From the NCBI RefSeq assembly GCF_032399705.1, contig NZ_CP135922.1:6262001-6326000 (forward strand): a DNA stretch of 64,000 bases. Reading direction: 5' to 3'. Positions 37,247-47,389 of the stretch are shown here, piece after piece. The position numbers and the translations under genes were made by a program. The notes under the pieces are model-generated. The model made no database searches. It had not been told where the DNA came from and was given only the letters and a program-made list of their open reading frames with translations. The stretch is from Paenibacillus sp. BIC5C1 (GTDB taxonomy: Bacteria; Bacillota; Bacilli; Paenibacillales; Paenibacillaceae). Positions within the stretch are counted from its first letter, which is position 1, and every line of letters begins with the position of its first letter.

Positions 37247-40105
37247 TTACTCCGTTAATTGTAACGTCTTGCTTCGTTCCGTATCCCGTTCCAATACTGG
37301 TTTTAAATACTTCCCTGTATAGGAAGCTTCCACTTTAATAATATCCTCTGGCGTACCTGTCGCAACAATGGTTCCACCACCACTGCCACCTTCTGGACCC
37401 AGATCAACGATATAATCGGCTGTTTTGATAACATCCAGGTTATGCTCGATAACCAATACGGATTCACCGGAATCCACCAGACGATGCAGGACGTTCAGCA
37501 GACGATCAATATCATCGACATGAAGACCAGTCGTTGGCTCATCCAGAATATAGATCGTTTTACCCGTACTGCGACGATACAGCTCGGAAGCAAGCTTCAC
37601 GCGTTGTGCTTCACCACCGGACAAGGTCGTTGCAGGCTGCCCCAGGTTAATGTAGCCCAACCCCACGTCGAGCAAGGTTTGCATTTTGCGATGAATTTTC
37701 GGAATGTTCTCGAAGAACTGCGTTGCATCCTCTACCGTCATTTCCAGCACATCTGCAATATTTCTATTTTTGTATTTGACTTCAAGGGTTTCGCGATTGT
37801 ACCGTTTGCCTTTGCAAACCTCACAAGGCACGTAGACATCTGGCAGGAAGTGCATCTCAATTTTGATAATGCCGTCCCCGCGACATGCTTCACAACGACC
37901 GCCTTTAATATTGAAACTGAATCTGCCTTTTTTGTATCCGCGCACTTTGGCTTCATTGGTCTGTGCAAACAGATCACGGATGTCATCAAAGACGCCTGTA
38001 TAGGTAGCCGGGTTGGAACGTGGTGTCCGTCCGATTGGCGACTGGTCAATATCAATGACTTTATCAATATGTTCCAGACCGCGAATCTCTTTGTGCTGAC
38101 CAGGGCGTACCCGTGCGCGGTTCAGATCACGTGCCAGCGTTTTATACAAAATCTCATTAATTAGTGTCGATTTACCCGAGCCGGATACACCTGTTACTGC
38201 GGTAAATACGCCCACTGGAATTTTTACATTCAGGTTTTTTAGGTTATTTTCCTTCGCTCCACGCACTTCCAGCCAGCGGTCCCCGACACTACGGCGTTCC
38301 GTACGTACCGGAATAAACTTGCGCCCACTCAGATATTGACCCGTTAATGAGTTCTCGTCATTCATGATTTCTTCCGGTGTACCCTGTGACATGATGGTAC
38401 CGCCGTGGATACCTGCCCCCGGACCAATATCAATAATATAATCGGCAGCCATCATCGTATCTTCATCATGTTCAACCACGATCAGTGTGTTACCGATATC
38501 CCGCATGTGAGCGAGTGTGGAGATCAGACGATCGTTATCCCGTTGATGTAGGCCGATACTCGGCTCATCCAGAATATACAGCACGCCCATCAGGCTGGAA
38601 CCAATCTGTGTCGCCAGTCTGATCCGCTGGGCTTCACCACCGGACAACGTTCCTGCAGCACGGCTAAGGGTCAGATAATCCAGACCTACGTTCACCAGAA
38701 AGCCTAGGCGGCTGTTGATTTCTTTCAAAATAAGTTTGGAAATCATTTCTTCTTTCTCACTCAATTGCAGCGAATCGAAGAAACGACCAGCTTCTCCAAT
38801 GGACAAACTTGTCACATACGCCATGTTATGATCGTTAATCGTAACAGCAAGGCTTTCACGTTTCAGTCGCTGTCCTTTACATGTTCCACACGGCTTGGCA
38901 CTCATATAACCTTCAATGAATTCACGGATACCTTCGGATGCCGTCTCACGGTAACGACGCTCCAGATTATTCACAATACCTTCAAAAGTAACCAATGCTT
39001 CTTTCCGTTGTCCAAAATCATTCTCGTACCGGAAACGAATTTTCTCTGTACCTGTACCCTGCAACAGCTTGTTCATTTGTTCAGCAGGCAGATCTTCTAC
39101 AGGTACGTTTTGCGGAATATTAAAGTGTTCGCATACCGACTTGAGGAACTGCGGATAATAGGTCGATGTGCCACCTGTCCACGCATCAAACGCACCGTCT
39201 TCAATTGTTTTGCTGCGATCCGGTACCAACAGGTCCGGGTCAACAATCATTTTGACACCTAATCCATCACAATCCGGGCAGGCTCCAAATGGGCTGTTGA
39301 ATGAAAACATGCGCGGCGCCAGCTCTTCAATACTGAATCCGCACACCGGGCAGGCAAAGTTGGAACTGAAACGCAGTTCTTCCTCACCCATAATATCTAC
39401 CAGCAGTTGTCCACCGGACAGATTAAGTGCAGTCTCAATAGAATCGGCCAAACGCGATTGCACATCTTCCTTGATCACGATCCGGTCAACGACGACTTCA
39501 ATCGTATGTTTCTTGTTCTTCTCCAATTGGATATCTTCGGACAGATCACGTAATTCCCCGTTCACCCGAACACGGACAAAACCTTGTTTGGAGATATCGG
39601 AAAACACACTTTTGTGCTCACCTTTACGTCCCGAGACAATCGGTGCCAGAATCTGCAACCGTGTCCGCTCAGGATATTGCATTATGCGGTCAACCATTTG
39701 TTCAACGGTCTGGGAACTAATTTCCACGCCATGATCCGGACAATGAGGATGTCCCACACGCGCAAATAACAGACGCAGGTAGTCATAGATTTCCGTAACG
39801 GTTCCGACTGTAGAACGCGGGTTACGACTTGTCGTTTTCTGATCTATGGAGATGGCCGGAGACAATCCTTCAATGGAATCAACGTCCGGTTTCTCCATCT
39901 GCCCCAGAAACTGCCGTGCATAAGCCGATAATGATTCCACGTAACGTCGCTGTCCTTCGGCATATATCGTGTCAAAAGCCAGCGAGGACTTGCCTGAGCC
40001 ACTTAGACCGGTCAATACAACAAAACGGTCACGCGGGATGGTGATATCAATGTTTTTGAGGTTATGCGCTCGCGCGCCTTTGATGACAATGTTCTCGCTC
40101 GCCAA
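37247..40105 (-). CDS. uvrA: excinuclease ABC subunit A
   Basis: This 952-residue UvrA recognises DNA damage in nucleotide excision repair together with UvrB. It has two ABC ATPase modules: Walker [11 protein letters not shown] (about 32-41) and [10 protein letters not shown] in the second half, with signatures [12 protein letters not shown] and [12 protein letters not shown]. Two zinc fingers are visible, CPVCGF...CPDCDG and CEACRGDG...CEVCKG. The length is standard. The start codon is the ATG at 40105 with AAAGGATG upstream. It lies downstream of uvrB, as in B. subtilis, but the two are separated by 938 bp of structured repeat DNA instead of being closely spaced. Confidence 0.98.
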   Translation of the reverse strand: MASENIVIKGARAHNLKNIDITIPRDRFVVLTGLSGSGKSSLAFDTIYAEGQRRYVESLSAYARQFLGQMEKPDVDSIEGLSPAISIDQKTTSRNPRSTVGTVTEIYDYLRLLFARVGHPHCPDHGVEISSQTVEQMVDRIMQYPERTRLQILAPIVSGRKGEHKSVFSDISKQGFVRVRVNGELRDLSEDIQLEKNKKHTIEVVVDRIVIKEDVQSRLADSIETALNLSGGQLLVDIMGEEELRFSSNFACPVCGFSIEELAPRMFSFNSPFGACPDCDGLGVKMIVDPDLLVPDRSKTIEDGAFDAWTGGTSTYYPQFLKSVCEHFNIPQNVPVEDLPAEQMNKLLQGTGTEKIRFRYENDFGQRKEALVTFEGIVNNLERRYRETASEGIREFIEGYMSAKPCGTCKGQRLKRESLAVTINDHNMAYVTSLSIGEAGRFFDSLQLSEKEEMISKLILKEINSRLGFLVNVGLDYLTLSRAAGTLSGGEAQRIRLATQIGSSLMGVLYILDEPSIGLHQRDNDRLISTLAHMRDIGNTLIVVEHDEDTMMAADYIIDIGPGAGIHGGTIMSQGTPEEIMNDENSLTGQYLSGRKFIPVRTERRSVGDRWLEVRGAKENNLKNLNVKIPVGVFTAVTGVSGSGKSTLINEILYKTLARDLNRARVRPGQHKEIRGLEHIDKVIDIDQSPIGRTPRSNPATYTGVFDDIRDLFAQTNEAKVRGYKKGRFSFNIKGGRCEACRGDGIIKIEMHFLPDVYVPCEVCKGKRYNRETLEVKYKNRNIADVLEMTVEDATQFFENIPKIHRKMQTLLDVGLGYINLGQPATTLSGGEAQRVKLASELYRRSTGKTIYILDEPTTGLHVDDIDRLLNVLHRLVDSGESVLVIEHNLDVIKTADYIVDLGPEGGSGGGTIVATGTPEDIIKVEASYTGKYLKPVLERDTERSKTLQLTE

Positions 40106-40168
40106 TGGTATTCATCCTTTCAATGTTGAAATTCCAACCTTTTTAAAGGCTTTTCGATCCCTCCCAAA

Positions 40169-40211
40169 CCCTCCCTTCCAAGGGAGGGCCCCAGAGGGCG
40201 CAGCCCTCTGG
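40169..40211. repeat. two adjacent perfect GC-rich hairpins
   Basis: CCCTCCCTT/AAGGGAGGG (40169-40188, 2-nt loop) is directly followed by CCAGAGGGC/GCCCTCTGG (40191-40211, loop GCA). Both stems are 9-bp perfect. They lie in the 5' leader of uvrA on the minus strand. They resemble REP/BIME-type structured intergenic repeats rather than terminators, as no U-tract follows. Confidence 0.8.
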
Positions 40212-40285
40212 ACACCCGAAACAGGCGGTGCAATGGTGAATGGTCGGGTCTTGCTATGTGAAGGTTGTTGTGTGCCCGCAGCTTC

Positions 40286-40320
40286 GTCCAAGACTCCGGC
40301 TGATTGCCGGTCTCTTGGAC
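40286..40320. repeat. long hairpin upstream of the tandem array
   Basis: GTCCAAGACTCCGGC and GCCGGTCTCTTGGAC pair over 13 of 15 positions with a TGATT loop. It is the third strong hairpin in the uvrB-uvrA gap. Confidence 0.8.
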
Positions 40321-40341
40321 GGCCGCTCCACCACGAGAAGG

Positions 40342-40809
40342 CGCTCACGGCTTCGCTTCGCTCGCGAAGGTCGCCATTGCCTTTGGCTCGGCTCCCCTTA
40401 AACACCGGGACGCTCACGGCTTCGCTTCACTCGCGAAGGTCGCCATTGCCTTTGGCTCGGCTCCCCTTAAACACCGGGACGCTCACGGCTTCGCTTCGCT
40501 CGCGAAGGTCGCCATTGCCTTTGGCTCGGCTCCCCTTAAACATCGGGACGCTCACGGCTTCGCTTCGCTCGCGAAGGTCGCCATTGCCTTTGGCTCAACT
40601 CCCCTTAAACACCAGGGCGCTCACGGCTTCGCTTCACTCGCGAAGGTCGCCATTGCCTTTGGCTCGGCTCCCCTTAAACACCGGGACGCTCACGGCTTCG
40701 CTTCGCTCGCGAAAGTCGCCATTGCCTTTGGCTCGGCTCCCCTTAAACACCGGGACGCTCACGGCTTCGCCTCGCTCGTGAAGGTCGCCATTGCCTTTGG
40801 CTCGGCTCC
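40342..40809. repeat. 69-bp tandem repeat array, about 6.8 units
   Basis: Units begin at 40342, 40411, 40480, 40549, 40618, 40687 and 40756; the last is cut after about 54 bp. The unit starts CGCTCACGGCTTCGCTTCGC and ends CCTTAAACACCGGGA. Copies differ by only one to five bases. Each unit can fold CTTCGC/GCGAAG around a 7-nt loop. Because 69 is divisible by three and the unit lacks stops in several frames, long artefactual open frames run through it on both strands. It lies wholly between uvrB and uvrA. No spacers separate the units, so it is not a CRISPR array. Confidence 0.95.
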
Positions 40810-40936
40810 TGGGGACACAACTTCCAAATCTTTTCCTATAAACCTTTTAACCAATTTCAACTATTCTATCAGTATAGACCTGATTTTAGGTTTTCAACAT
40901 GTCTAATTATCGGTAGATATCAATGATTTCCTGACT

Positions 40937-40972
40937 CAACAAGAGAACGGCCATCCGGCCGTTCTCTTGTTG
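40937..40972 (-). terminator. perfect 16-bp hairpin after uvrB
   Basis: CAACAAGAGAACGGCC and GGCCGTTCTCTTGTTG form a perfect stem with a 4-nt loop (ATCC), 71 bp past the uvrB stop. The minus-strand U-rich part is within the stem end only, so termination may be partial. Confidence 0.7.
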
Positions 40973-41043
40973 CAGATCTATCCTCGCTGCGACACATTCA
41001 TTAATGTGCCTCTATCTTATATCTCTACAGTCTGCTTAATAAG

Positions 41044-43035
41044 CTATTCTGCGCGCAGTTCCAACAATGCATCGCGAAGTTCAGCAGCACGCTCAAACTG
41101 CAAGTTTTTGGCTGCGTCTTTCATCTCTGCTTCTAGGCGCTGAATAAGCGACTGACGTTCCTTCTTCGACATCTTCTCGGCAGCGCCTGTAAGATAGTCT
41201 TTCTTGGATTCGGCAACTTTGGTTGCTTCAATCACATCACGCACTTTTTTACGAATCGTCTGTGGTGTAATCCCATGTTTTTCGTTATATTCAATCTGGA
41301 TTGCACGACGGCGTTCTGTTTCTTTAATCGCCTTATCCATCGAATCTGTCACTTTGTCACCATATAGAATGACTCGACCTTCGCTGTTCCGTGCTGCCCG
41401 ACCAATCGTTTGGATCAGTGAGCGTTCCGAGCGCAGGAAGCCTTCTTTGTCGGCATCCAAAATGGCTACCAGAGAAACTTCAGGAAGATCTAGACCTTCC
41501 CGGAGCAAGTTGATTCCGATAAGGACATGGAACACCCCTAGCCTGAGATCACGCAGAATCGCCATACGCTCCAACGTCTTGATCTCGGAGTGCAAATAAC
41601 GTACTTTGATTCCGATCTCCTTCAGATAATCTGTTAAATCCTCGGACATCTTCTTCGTTAATGTGGTGATCAGGACCCGCTCGTCTTTCGCAATCCGATC
41701 GTTAATCTCACCAATCAGGTCATCGATCTGCCCCTTCGTTGGACGCAGTTCAATAATTGGATCAAGCAGACCGGTTGGACGAATGATCTGTTGTACCATT
41801 GTATCCGTATGCTCTATCTCGTAAGGACCTGGTGTCGCGGATACATAGATGATCTGATTCATCTTTTCTTCGAACTCGTCGAATTTGAGCGGACGGTTAT
41901 CCAGTGCAGATGGCAGACGGAATCCGTGATCAACCAGCACAGTCTTCCGTGCTTGGTCACCGTTGTACATTGCACGGATCTGTGGCAGCGTCACGTGGGA
42001 CTCATCAACCACAATCAACATGTCATCCGGGAAATAGTCCATCAGTGTGTAAGGTGTATCGCCACGTTCACGGAACGTCAATGGTCCGGAATAGTTCTCA
42101 ATCCCTGAACAGAACCCGACTTCCTTCATCATCTCGATATCGTAACGTGTACGTTGCTCCAGTCGCTGAGCCTCCAGCAATTTCCCCTGTTCTCTCAGCA
42201 CTTCAAGACGCTCTTCCAGTTCACGCTCAATGTTCACCAACGCGACACGCATCGTCTCTTCTTGGGTTACGAAGTGAGATGCCGGGAAAATGGCGATATG
42301 TTCACGTTCGCCAACCAGTTCTCCGGTTAACACGTCTATCTCCGTAATTTTCTCAATCTCATCACCGAACAATTCCACCCGAATCGCATGTTCACCCTTC
42401 GATGCCGGGAAAATCTCGATAACGTCGCCGCGAACGCGGAACGTGCCACGCACAAAGTTAATGTCATTTCGCTGATATTGAATCTCCACTAGACGAGACA
42501 AGATCTGATTGCGTGGTTTCTCCATCCCTACCCGCAGGGACAGAAGCATACTAGAGTATGAATGCGGCGAACCCAAGCCATAGATGCAGGATACACTCGC
42601 TACAATAATGACATCTCTGCGTTCAAACAATGAACTTGTAGCCGCATGGCGTAACTTATCGATCTCTTCATTGATACTTGAATCCTTCTCGATGTACGTA
42701 TCCGAGGAAGGAATATAGGCCTCTGGTTGAAAATAATCGTAGTAACTGACAAAATACTCAACCATGTTATGCGGAAAAAAGTCTTTGAACTCACTTGCAA
42801 GCTGTGCTGCCAGCGTTTTATTGTGGGCAATAATCAGCGTGGGACGTTGCAGCTTGGCAATCGTCTGTGCAATGGTGAACGTCTTACCCGTACCGGTTGC
42901 ACCCAGCAGCGTCTGATATCTCTTCCCTTCCTGAACACCCTTCACCAATTCTTCAATGGCTACAGGCTGATCACCTTGGGGAGAAAACTCTGACTCGATT
43001 TCGAACGTTTTGTCGCTCATTATAATATCGCTCAT
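41044..43035 (-). CDS. uvrB: excinuclease ABC subunit B
   Basis: This 663-residue UvrB is the damage-verifying helicase-like subunit of excision repair. It has Walker A GATGTGKT (45-52), the [10 protein letters not shown] beta-hairpin that probes the DNA, DESHVT (motif II), [11 protein letters not shown] (motif VI), and a C-terminal UVR motif ([14 protein letters not shown]) that binds UvrC. The start ATG at 43035 has AGGGTGAG upstream; a second in-frame ATG five codons later is possible. A good promoter with a LexA-like site lies just upstream. It is the first gene of uvrB-uvrA, divergent from the stator genes. Confidence 0.98.
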   Translation of the reverse strand: MSDIIMSDKTFEIESEFSPQGDQPVAIEELVKGVQEGKRYQTLLGATGTGKTFTIAQTIAKLQRPTLIIAHNKTLAAQLASEFKDFFPHNMVEYFVSYYDYFQPEAYIPSSDTYIEKDSSINEEIDKLRHAATSSLFERRDVIIVASVSCIYGLGSPHSYSSMLLSLRVGMEKPRNQILSRLVEIQYQRNDINFVRGTFRVRGDVIEIFPASKGEHAIRVELFGDEIEKITEIDVLTGELVGEREHIAIFPASHFVTQEETMRVALVNIERELEERLEVLREQGKLLEAQRLEQRTRYDIEMMKEVGFCSGIENYSGPLTFRERGDTPYTLMDYFPDDMLIVVDESHVTLPQIRAMYNGDQARKTVLVDHGFRLPSALDNRPLKFDEFEEKMNQIIYVSATPGPYEIEHTDTMVQQIIRPTGLLDPIIELRPTKGQIDDLIGEINDRIAKDERVLITTLTKKMSEDLTDYLKEIGIKVRYLHSEIKTLERMAILRDLRLGVFHVLIGINLLREGLDLPEVSLVAILDADKEGFLRSERSLIQTIGRAARNSEGRVILYGDKVTDSMDKAIKETERRRAIQIEYNEKHGITPQTIRKKVRDVIEATKVAESKKDYLTGAAEKMSKKERQSLIQRLEAEMKDAAKNLQFERAAELRDALLELRAE

Positions 43036-43125
43036 TGCCGTATCTCACCCTATCGTCTAAAATAATAGTCACTATATATTGTCGAAGTTCCCCGAATTTA
43101 CATATGGGAAAACTTATAGTAATAG

Positions 43126-43137
43126 GAATATTTGTTC
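43126..43137 (-). promoter_or_regulatory. LexA/DinR-like box at uvrB
   Basis: On the minus strand GAAC-AAAT-ATTC, within GGGAACAAATATTCCT, fits the Bacillus SOS box CGAAC-RNRY-GTTYG except at the outer C and one G. It lies just downstream of the uvrB -10, where a repressor would block initiation. SOS control of uvrBA is known in B. subtilis. Confidence 0.5.
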
Positions 43138-43144
43138 CCGTTTA

Positions 43145-43173
43145 ATTATACCTCGTCTGTGCAAGTGATGCAA
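43145..43173 (-). promoter_or_regulatory. uvrB promoter
   Basis: On the minus strand TTGCAT (43168-43173) and a perfect TATAAT (43145-43150) are separated by 17 bp. Transcription would start near 43138, at the LexA-like site. Confidence 0.6.
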
Positions 43174-43204
43174 TCGCGAACTAAAGATAGGAGTGGGTTA
43201 ATTT

Positions 43205-44002
43205 ATGGATATTGCGACACTTATCGGCATTATTGCCGGGATTGCCGCAGTCATTAGTGGTTTCTTATGGGAAGGTGGCCAATTATCCGGTCTGATGCAA
43301 AAGACCGCTGCTCTAATTGTATTTGGTGGAACGATCGCCGCAGTTGTTGCCAGTTTCCCTGCACATCGGCTGCGTACGATTCCTGCTGCCCTCCGCATGG
43401 CCTTTGGGCGTAACAACAATGACTCAAGCCAGTGGGTTGAAGAACTTGTAGATATGTCTTCAATTGCTCGCCGCTCAGGCGTGCTTGCTCTGGAACGAAA
43501 GGTGATGGACCATCCGCATCCATTTTTACAAGATGGTATTCAGATGGTTGTCGATGGCACAGATCAGGATGTTGTTCGTCAGATCATGGAAATGGAGATT
43601 GATTCCGTCGAACAAAAATATGAAGGTTATGCCAAAATTTTTGAATCAGCAGGCGGTTATGCTCCAACGATGGGTATCATTGGTACCGTGATGGGGCTTA
43701 TTCAGGTACTTGGCAGTCTGACCGATCCTACCGGACTCGGACCAGCAATTGCTGTTGCCTTTACCGCAACCCTTTACGGGGTCGCCAGTGCCAATCTTAT
43801 CTTTTTACCCATTGCTTCCAAAATTAAATCCCGTGGAGCAGACGAAATTCAAACAATGGAAATGCTGCTCGAAGGTGTACTATCCATCCAGAACGGGGAA
43901 AACCCTCAGCTTGTGCGTAAACGGCTCGAGTCCTTTACACTTACTCACCGCCAGATTACACGTCCTGTAGTGAAGGAGGGATTGGATGAGCCGGCGCAGT
44001 AA
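43205..44002 (+). CDS. motA: flagellar stator protein MotA/MotP
   Basis: This 265-residue integral membrane protein has four helices (about 3-20, 30-50, 150-172, 182-202). The large cytoplasmic loop between helices 2 and 3 has the conserved SGVLALE and LQDGIQMVVDG segments, and GGYAPTMGIIGTVMGLI leads into helix 3. With the next gene it forms the ion channel that drives flagellar rotation. Whether it uses H+ (MotA) or Na+ (MotP) is not settled by sequence. TAGGAGTGG precedes the ATG. It is the first of two overlapping genes. Confidence 0.92.
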   Translation: MDIATLIGIIAGIAAVISGFLWEGGQLSGLMQKTAALIVFGGTIAAVVASFPAHRLRTIPAALRMAFGRNNNDSSQWVEELVDMSSIARRSGVLALERKVMDHPHPFLQDGIQMVVDGTDQDVVRQIMEMEIDSVEQKYEGYAKIFESAGGYAPTMGIIGTVMGLIQVLGSLTDPTGLGPAIAVAFTATLYGVASANLIFLPIASKIKSRGADEIQTMEMLLEGVLSIQNGENPQLVRKRLESFTLTHRQITRPVVKEGLDEPAQ

Positions 44003-44828
44003 ACGGCGCGGAAAACGTGAACCTGGAGATCCTCGAGATCGCTGGATGATTACCTATGCCGATCTCATTACCCTGCTGCTGATCTTTTTTGTGATCATGT
44101 ATGCCATGAGCAATCTGGATTCTGGTAAATACGATGTGGTTACTCAATCGTTGCAAAATACTTTTAACCAATCCAACTCCCTGCTTGATCAAGGTGAAGG
44201 CATTGGTGGCACAGCTGGACAAGCCATTACCAAAAATCCACCTTCCCAGATTCAGGGCGAAGACCCCGGAGAAGGCAAAGGAACCTCATCAGATTCCGAG
44301 ACAGGCAAGCCAGATGATGAAGATCAGCCACTTACGGAGCGGGAAGAGCAATTCAGATCACAGGAGCAGGAGCTGCAAAATCTGTTCAATGTGATTACCC
44401 AATATATCGAGGACAATAAACTGGAAAATCAGATTTTTGTTGCAGACAAGCCACAAGGTATCTCTATCACACTCAGTGACCGCTTCCTGTTTGATCAGGG
44501 AAAGGCCGCACTCAAAAGTGATGCTGCACCCACACTGAGCAAATTGGCAAGCCTGTTCCGTGATCTGAGCACGGTTGTAAGCATTGAAGGACATACGGAC
44601 AACGTTCCTGTCGGAGCGAACGCAACCTATAAAGACAATTGGGAGCTTTCCGGGGAACGTGCACTATCTGTATTGCGATTTTTTCTCGATAAAGAAAAGC
44701 TTGAACCTGACGGATTTCAATATGCCGGATACGCGGATACGCGCCCAACTGGGGATAATACCACCGCAGCAGGGCGGCAAAAAAATAGACGTGTGGAAAT
44801 CACCGTCTTGCGTCAACTCCAGCCATAA
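43986..44828 (+). CDS. motB: flagellar stator protein MotB/MotS
   Basis: This 280-residue protein has one membrane helix (about 22-43) with WMITYADLITLLLIFF; Asp26 is the ion-binding residue. A long acidic linker follows, then an OmpA-like peptidoglycan-binding domain (about 145-275; GHTDNVP and NWELSGERALSVLRFF) that anchors the stator to the wall. The ATG overlaps the end of motA by 17 bp with GGAGGG five nt upstream, so translation is coupled. The unit ends at a strong terminator. Confidence 0.94.
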   Translation: MSRRSKRRGKREPGDPRDRWMITYADLITLLLIFFVIMYAMSNLDSGKYDVVTQSLQNTFNQSNSLLDQGEGIGGTAGQAITKNPPSQIQGEDPGEGKGTSSDSETGKPDDEDQPLTEREEQFRSQEQELQNLFNVITQYIEDNKLENQIFVADKPQGISITLSDRFLFDQGKAALKSDAAPTLSKLASLFRDLSTVVSIEGHTDNVPVGANATYKDNWELSGERALSVLRFFLDKEKLEPDGFQYAGYADTRPTGDNTTAAGRQKNRRVEITVLRQLQP

Positions 44829-44866
44829 TCTTCAACATTTCGTATGAAGCATCCTTGCTGTATTAT

Positions 44867-44912
44867 AAAAAGCACGTTCTTACTGAATTCGATTCAGCAG
44901 AACGTGCTTTTT
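44867..44912. terminator. bidirectional terminator between motB and ABC exporter operon
   Basis: AAAAAGCACGTTCT and AGAACGTGCTTTTT with an inner CTGAAT/ATTCAG arm form a long hairpin with A and T tracts on both sides. Confidence 0.92.
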
Positions 44913-45017
44913 GTTTTCACTTCATATTTTATCGCTAAACGACAGATCCCATATTTTCTTCGTCTTACAGCAATGGAACACGATGTGATTACCTTCATCA
45001 TACAAACGATTTACACA

Positions 45018-46196
45018 TTACGCATCTACGCCCGGCTGGCTGGGACGAAGAATCGCAGAACCCACCGTCAGCAAAATGGCTGCCATGCCAAACAGTATCA
45101 GTAGCGGCATTGTAATATCCGACAACGTACCACCAGCAGAGATCGTTTCCACCGCTTGAATCGCCCATTTTTGCGGAACAAAATTAGCGAGTTTTTGCAT
45201 GTAATCCGGCATGATCGACAGTGGCCAGAAACAGCCGCCAATCATACACGTCGGTGTGATAATCAGTGAATTCAGCATAGTTGCATTTTTGGATTCACGA
45301 ATCAAGCCGGCAACCGTACTTGCAATCCCCATAGCGACCAGCATAAATGCGGCCAGGATGAGCATGTGGATGCCAAATGGAATCCCCGCATCATAATGAA
45401 GCACCCATCTGCTAATCCCCAGCACCAAAACAATTTGGATCAAGCCGATTGCAAAACTCCCCAGAAAATTACCCAGCGCTATTTCATAAGCGCGGACCGG
45501 AGCCGTGTAGATTCTTGTCATCGTACGCTGCCTGCGGTCTTCCATGATAACAGCAACTGTACTGGTCAGCAGCCCCATCATGAACATAATCGTAAATCCG
45601 GTCACGTTGTTCAGACCCGGTTTGGGATAAATCTGCAGCTCAGTTGCTTCACCCGAAATTTGATGTTTATCAAGTTCAAGTAACAACTCTTTAAATTTTC
45701 CTTGGGCTAGAGCTGGATCAGGAGTCTCATCCGGAGCCGCATCTGTCGCTGCCAATACTGCCGTAGCAGATTGATTCAGTCCCGCCGCCAAACCTTCAAC
45801 CGCAGCTCTCAGCGTATAGGCGCTTTCACTGACACGAAGTTCCACCAGTTGGACTTCAGGCTGTCTGTCTTGCAGTAAATTATCCGTGTAATGCGCCGGG
45901 ATAACGAGTCCTGAACTCCCCCTTTGCTGCGCGATGGCTTCCTTAACTTCCGCAACGTTGTTCATGGGCTTGAGCAGATATTCCTCTTTGCGGCCCAGCT
46001 CATCCAAAATCCATCTGCCTGCTGCGCCCTGATCCTCGTTTACATAAGGAATAACTGCACGTGTTCCCTCCTCGCTCCCAAACAGCGCAATTGTTCCTGT
46101 GACGACAAGGCAAGGAAGAAGAAAGAACGTGATGAAACCACGTTTGCGCAATATCGTGCGCCGGATCATCAACCAGGCAATATTCAGGCTATTCAT
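45018..46196 (-). CDS. ABC-2 permease, linearmycin-resistance LnrN-like
   Basis: This 392-residue ABC-2 exporter subunit has one N-terminal helix (about 20-40), a large extracytoplasmic domain (to about 205), and five further helices with the MEDRRQRTMTRIYTAPV cytoplasmic segment and GGCFWPLSIMP. The layout matches B. subtilis LnrM/LnrN (YfiM/YfiN), which export polyene-like linearmycins. Its start overlaps the end of the preceding permease by 8 bp. Together with the second permease and an ATPase it forms a three-gene leftward operon, divergent from a two-component system, exactly as in lnrJKLMN. The substrate is inferred to be an amphipathic antimicrobial. Confidence 0.82.
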   Translation of the reverse strand: MNSLNIAWLMIRRTILRKRGFITFFLLPCLVVTGTIALFGSEEGTRAVIPYVNEDQGAAGRWILDELGRKEEYLLKPMNNVAEVKEAIAQQRGSSGLVIPAHYTDNLLQDRQPEVQLVELRVSESAYTLRAAVEGLAAGLNQSATAVLAATDAAPDETPDPALAQGKFKELLLELDKHQISGEATELQIYPKPGLNNVTGFTIMFMMGLLTSTVAVIMEDRRQRTMTRIYTAPVRAYEIALGNFLGSFAIGLIQIVLVLGISRWVLHYDAGIPFGIHMLILAAFMLVAMGIASTVAGLIRESKNATMLNSLIITPTCMIGGCFWPLSIMPDYMQKLANFVPQKWAIQAVETISAGGTLSDITMPLLILFGMAAILLTVGSAILRPSQPGVDA

Positions 46197-47379
46197 AACG
46201 ATATCCCGCCTTTCTATAGATCAGTCCCGCTGCCGCCACCATTACCGCACATACCGCACCGAGCATCATGATGCTGTACATAATCTCACTTACGGGAGCG
46301 TTCAGCATCATCCGCAGAAAACTTTGCAAAGCCCAGTGATTCACTGTAAATTCGCTTATTCGCTGTACAAAACCAACGGCAATGGGTGTGAATCCACCGC
46401 TAATAAATGTCATGGCAATAATGATGCCTTGAAGAGCTGCACTTGCCGATGCGGCATTCTTGCAAACTAGGGCAACAATCACGCCGAGAGTCATGGAAGC
46501 CAGCGTAATCAGTACACAGATCAGAACAATCAACCCGGGATGTGTGCCCCAGTTCACACCATATAACCAATGTGTCGCCAGTACGATGATGATGGCCTGC
46601 AAGAAAGCAATCAGGCTATTGCCTGCAATTTTCCCTGCAAAAATGACTCCATTGCCAATTGGAGCTGCCTGTAAGCGAGTTAGCGTTTTTTTGTCTCTTT
46701 CACCAAACAAGCTGTTGCTGGTTGTCATGCCTGAGTAAAGCATGAACATGGCGAGCATGGAAGCCGCATAATATTGTGAAGCACTATAAGAAGTGCCCAC
46801 TTCTCCAGGACTGCTGACGGCTATATATGAAGTGTTCGCGCTAATGTTTTGTGAATGCTCAGTCATTGCAGCTACTGCGTCAGGACCTAACACTTTCGCC
46901 GCAGCGACCTGTCTGTTCAGTTCATCCGTGAACCGCGTAAACAAAGTCTCACCCACGACATTGAGCGTGCCATCCTTTCCCAGTATCCATTGCAACCTTG
47001 CCTCTTCCCCTTTCATGATCCGCTCTTCCAGATCCGATGGGACGATTACGGCAAAATCCAGATCACCACGACGCAGTGCACTTACAGCCTCTTCTTCCGT
47101 AGGTATGTTCCGTACCTTCATCATTTCGCTTACTGCCAGAGAAGTCACAAATGTATTTAGCGCTTTACTGATCGCATCTGAACCGGAATTCTTTTCAGTT
47201 TGAATGATCCCTACTCTCACCGGGTCAGGAATAGCTTCTTTTGCTGTCCCCATTGTACTGGAAAGTGCAGTACCCAATATAAAGATGAGCAGCAGCGGCA
47301 GAATAAACAGATTCAGCAGAACGGAACGAATTCTCAGAATCCGTCTTAATTCAAAGATGCAAATATGCCATATGTTCAT
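46189..47379 (-). CDS. ABC-2 permease, linearmycin-resistance LnrM-like
   Basis: This 396-residue paralogue of the next permease has an N-terminal helix (about 20-40), an extracytoplasmic region rich in polar residues, then five C-terminal helices with LFGERDKKTLTRLQAAPIG and FISGGFTPIAVGF. It is placed 10 bp after the ATPase gene and overlaps the second permease, so all three are translated from one message. The pair probably forms a heteromeric channel. Confidence 0.82.
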   Translation of the reverse strand: MNIWHICIFELRRILRIRSVLLNLFILPLLLIFILGTALSSTMGTAKEAIPDPVRVGIIQTEKNSGSDAISKALNTFVTSLAVSEMMKVRNIPTEEEAVSALRRGDLDFAVIVPSDLEERIMKGEEARLQWILGKDGTLNVVGETLFTRFTDELNRQVAAAKVLGPDAVAAMTEHSQNISANTSYIAVSSPGEVGTSYSASQYYAASMLAMFMLYSGMTTSNSLFGERDKKTLTRLQAAPIGNGVIFAGKIAGNSLIAFLQAIIIVLATHWLYGVNWGTHPGLIVLICVLITLASMTLGVIVALVCKNAASASAALQGIIIAMTFISGGFTPIAVGFVQRISEFTVNHWALQSFLRMMLNAPVSEIMYSIMMLGAVCAVMVAAAGLIYRKAGYRYE

Positions 47380-47389
47380 CTGAATCCTC

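Noticed and set aside
32886-39060. Word TGTACCCTG recurring in intergenic DNA (32886, 36921, 36996)
   Set aside because: The same word also occurs inside uvrA, so it is not specific to intergenic regions.
40342-40809. CRISPR array
   Set aside because: Units are directly adjacent with no unique spacers, the unit is 69 bp, and no cas genes are present.
39969-40906. Long repetitive open frames on both strands across the tandem array (23-residue periodic proteins)
   Set aside because: The 69-bp period is a multiple of three and lacks stops, so frames stay open by default. They also run into uvrA antisense, and no ribosome binding site fits.
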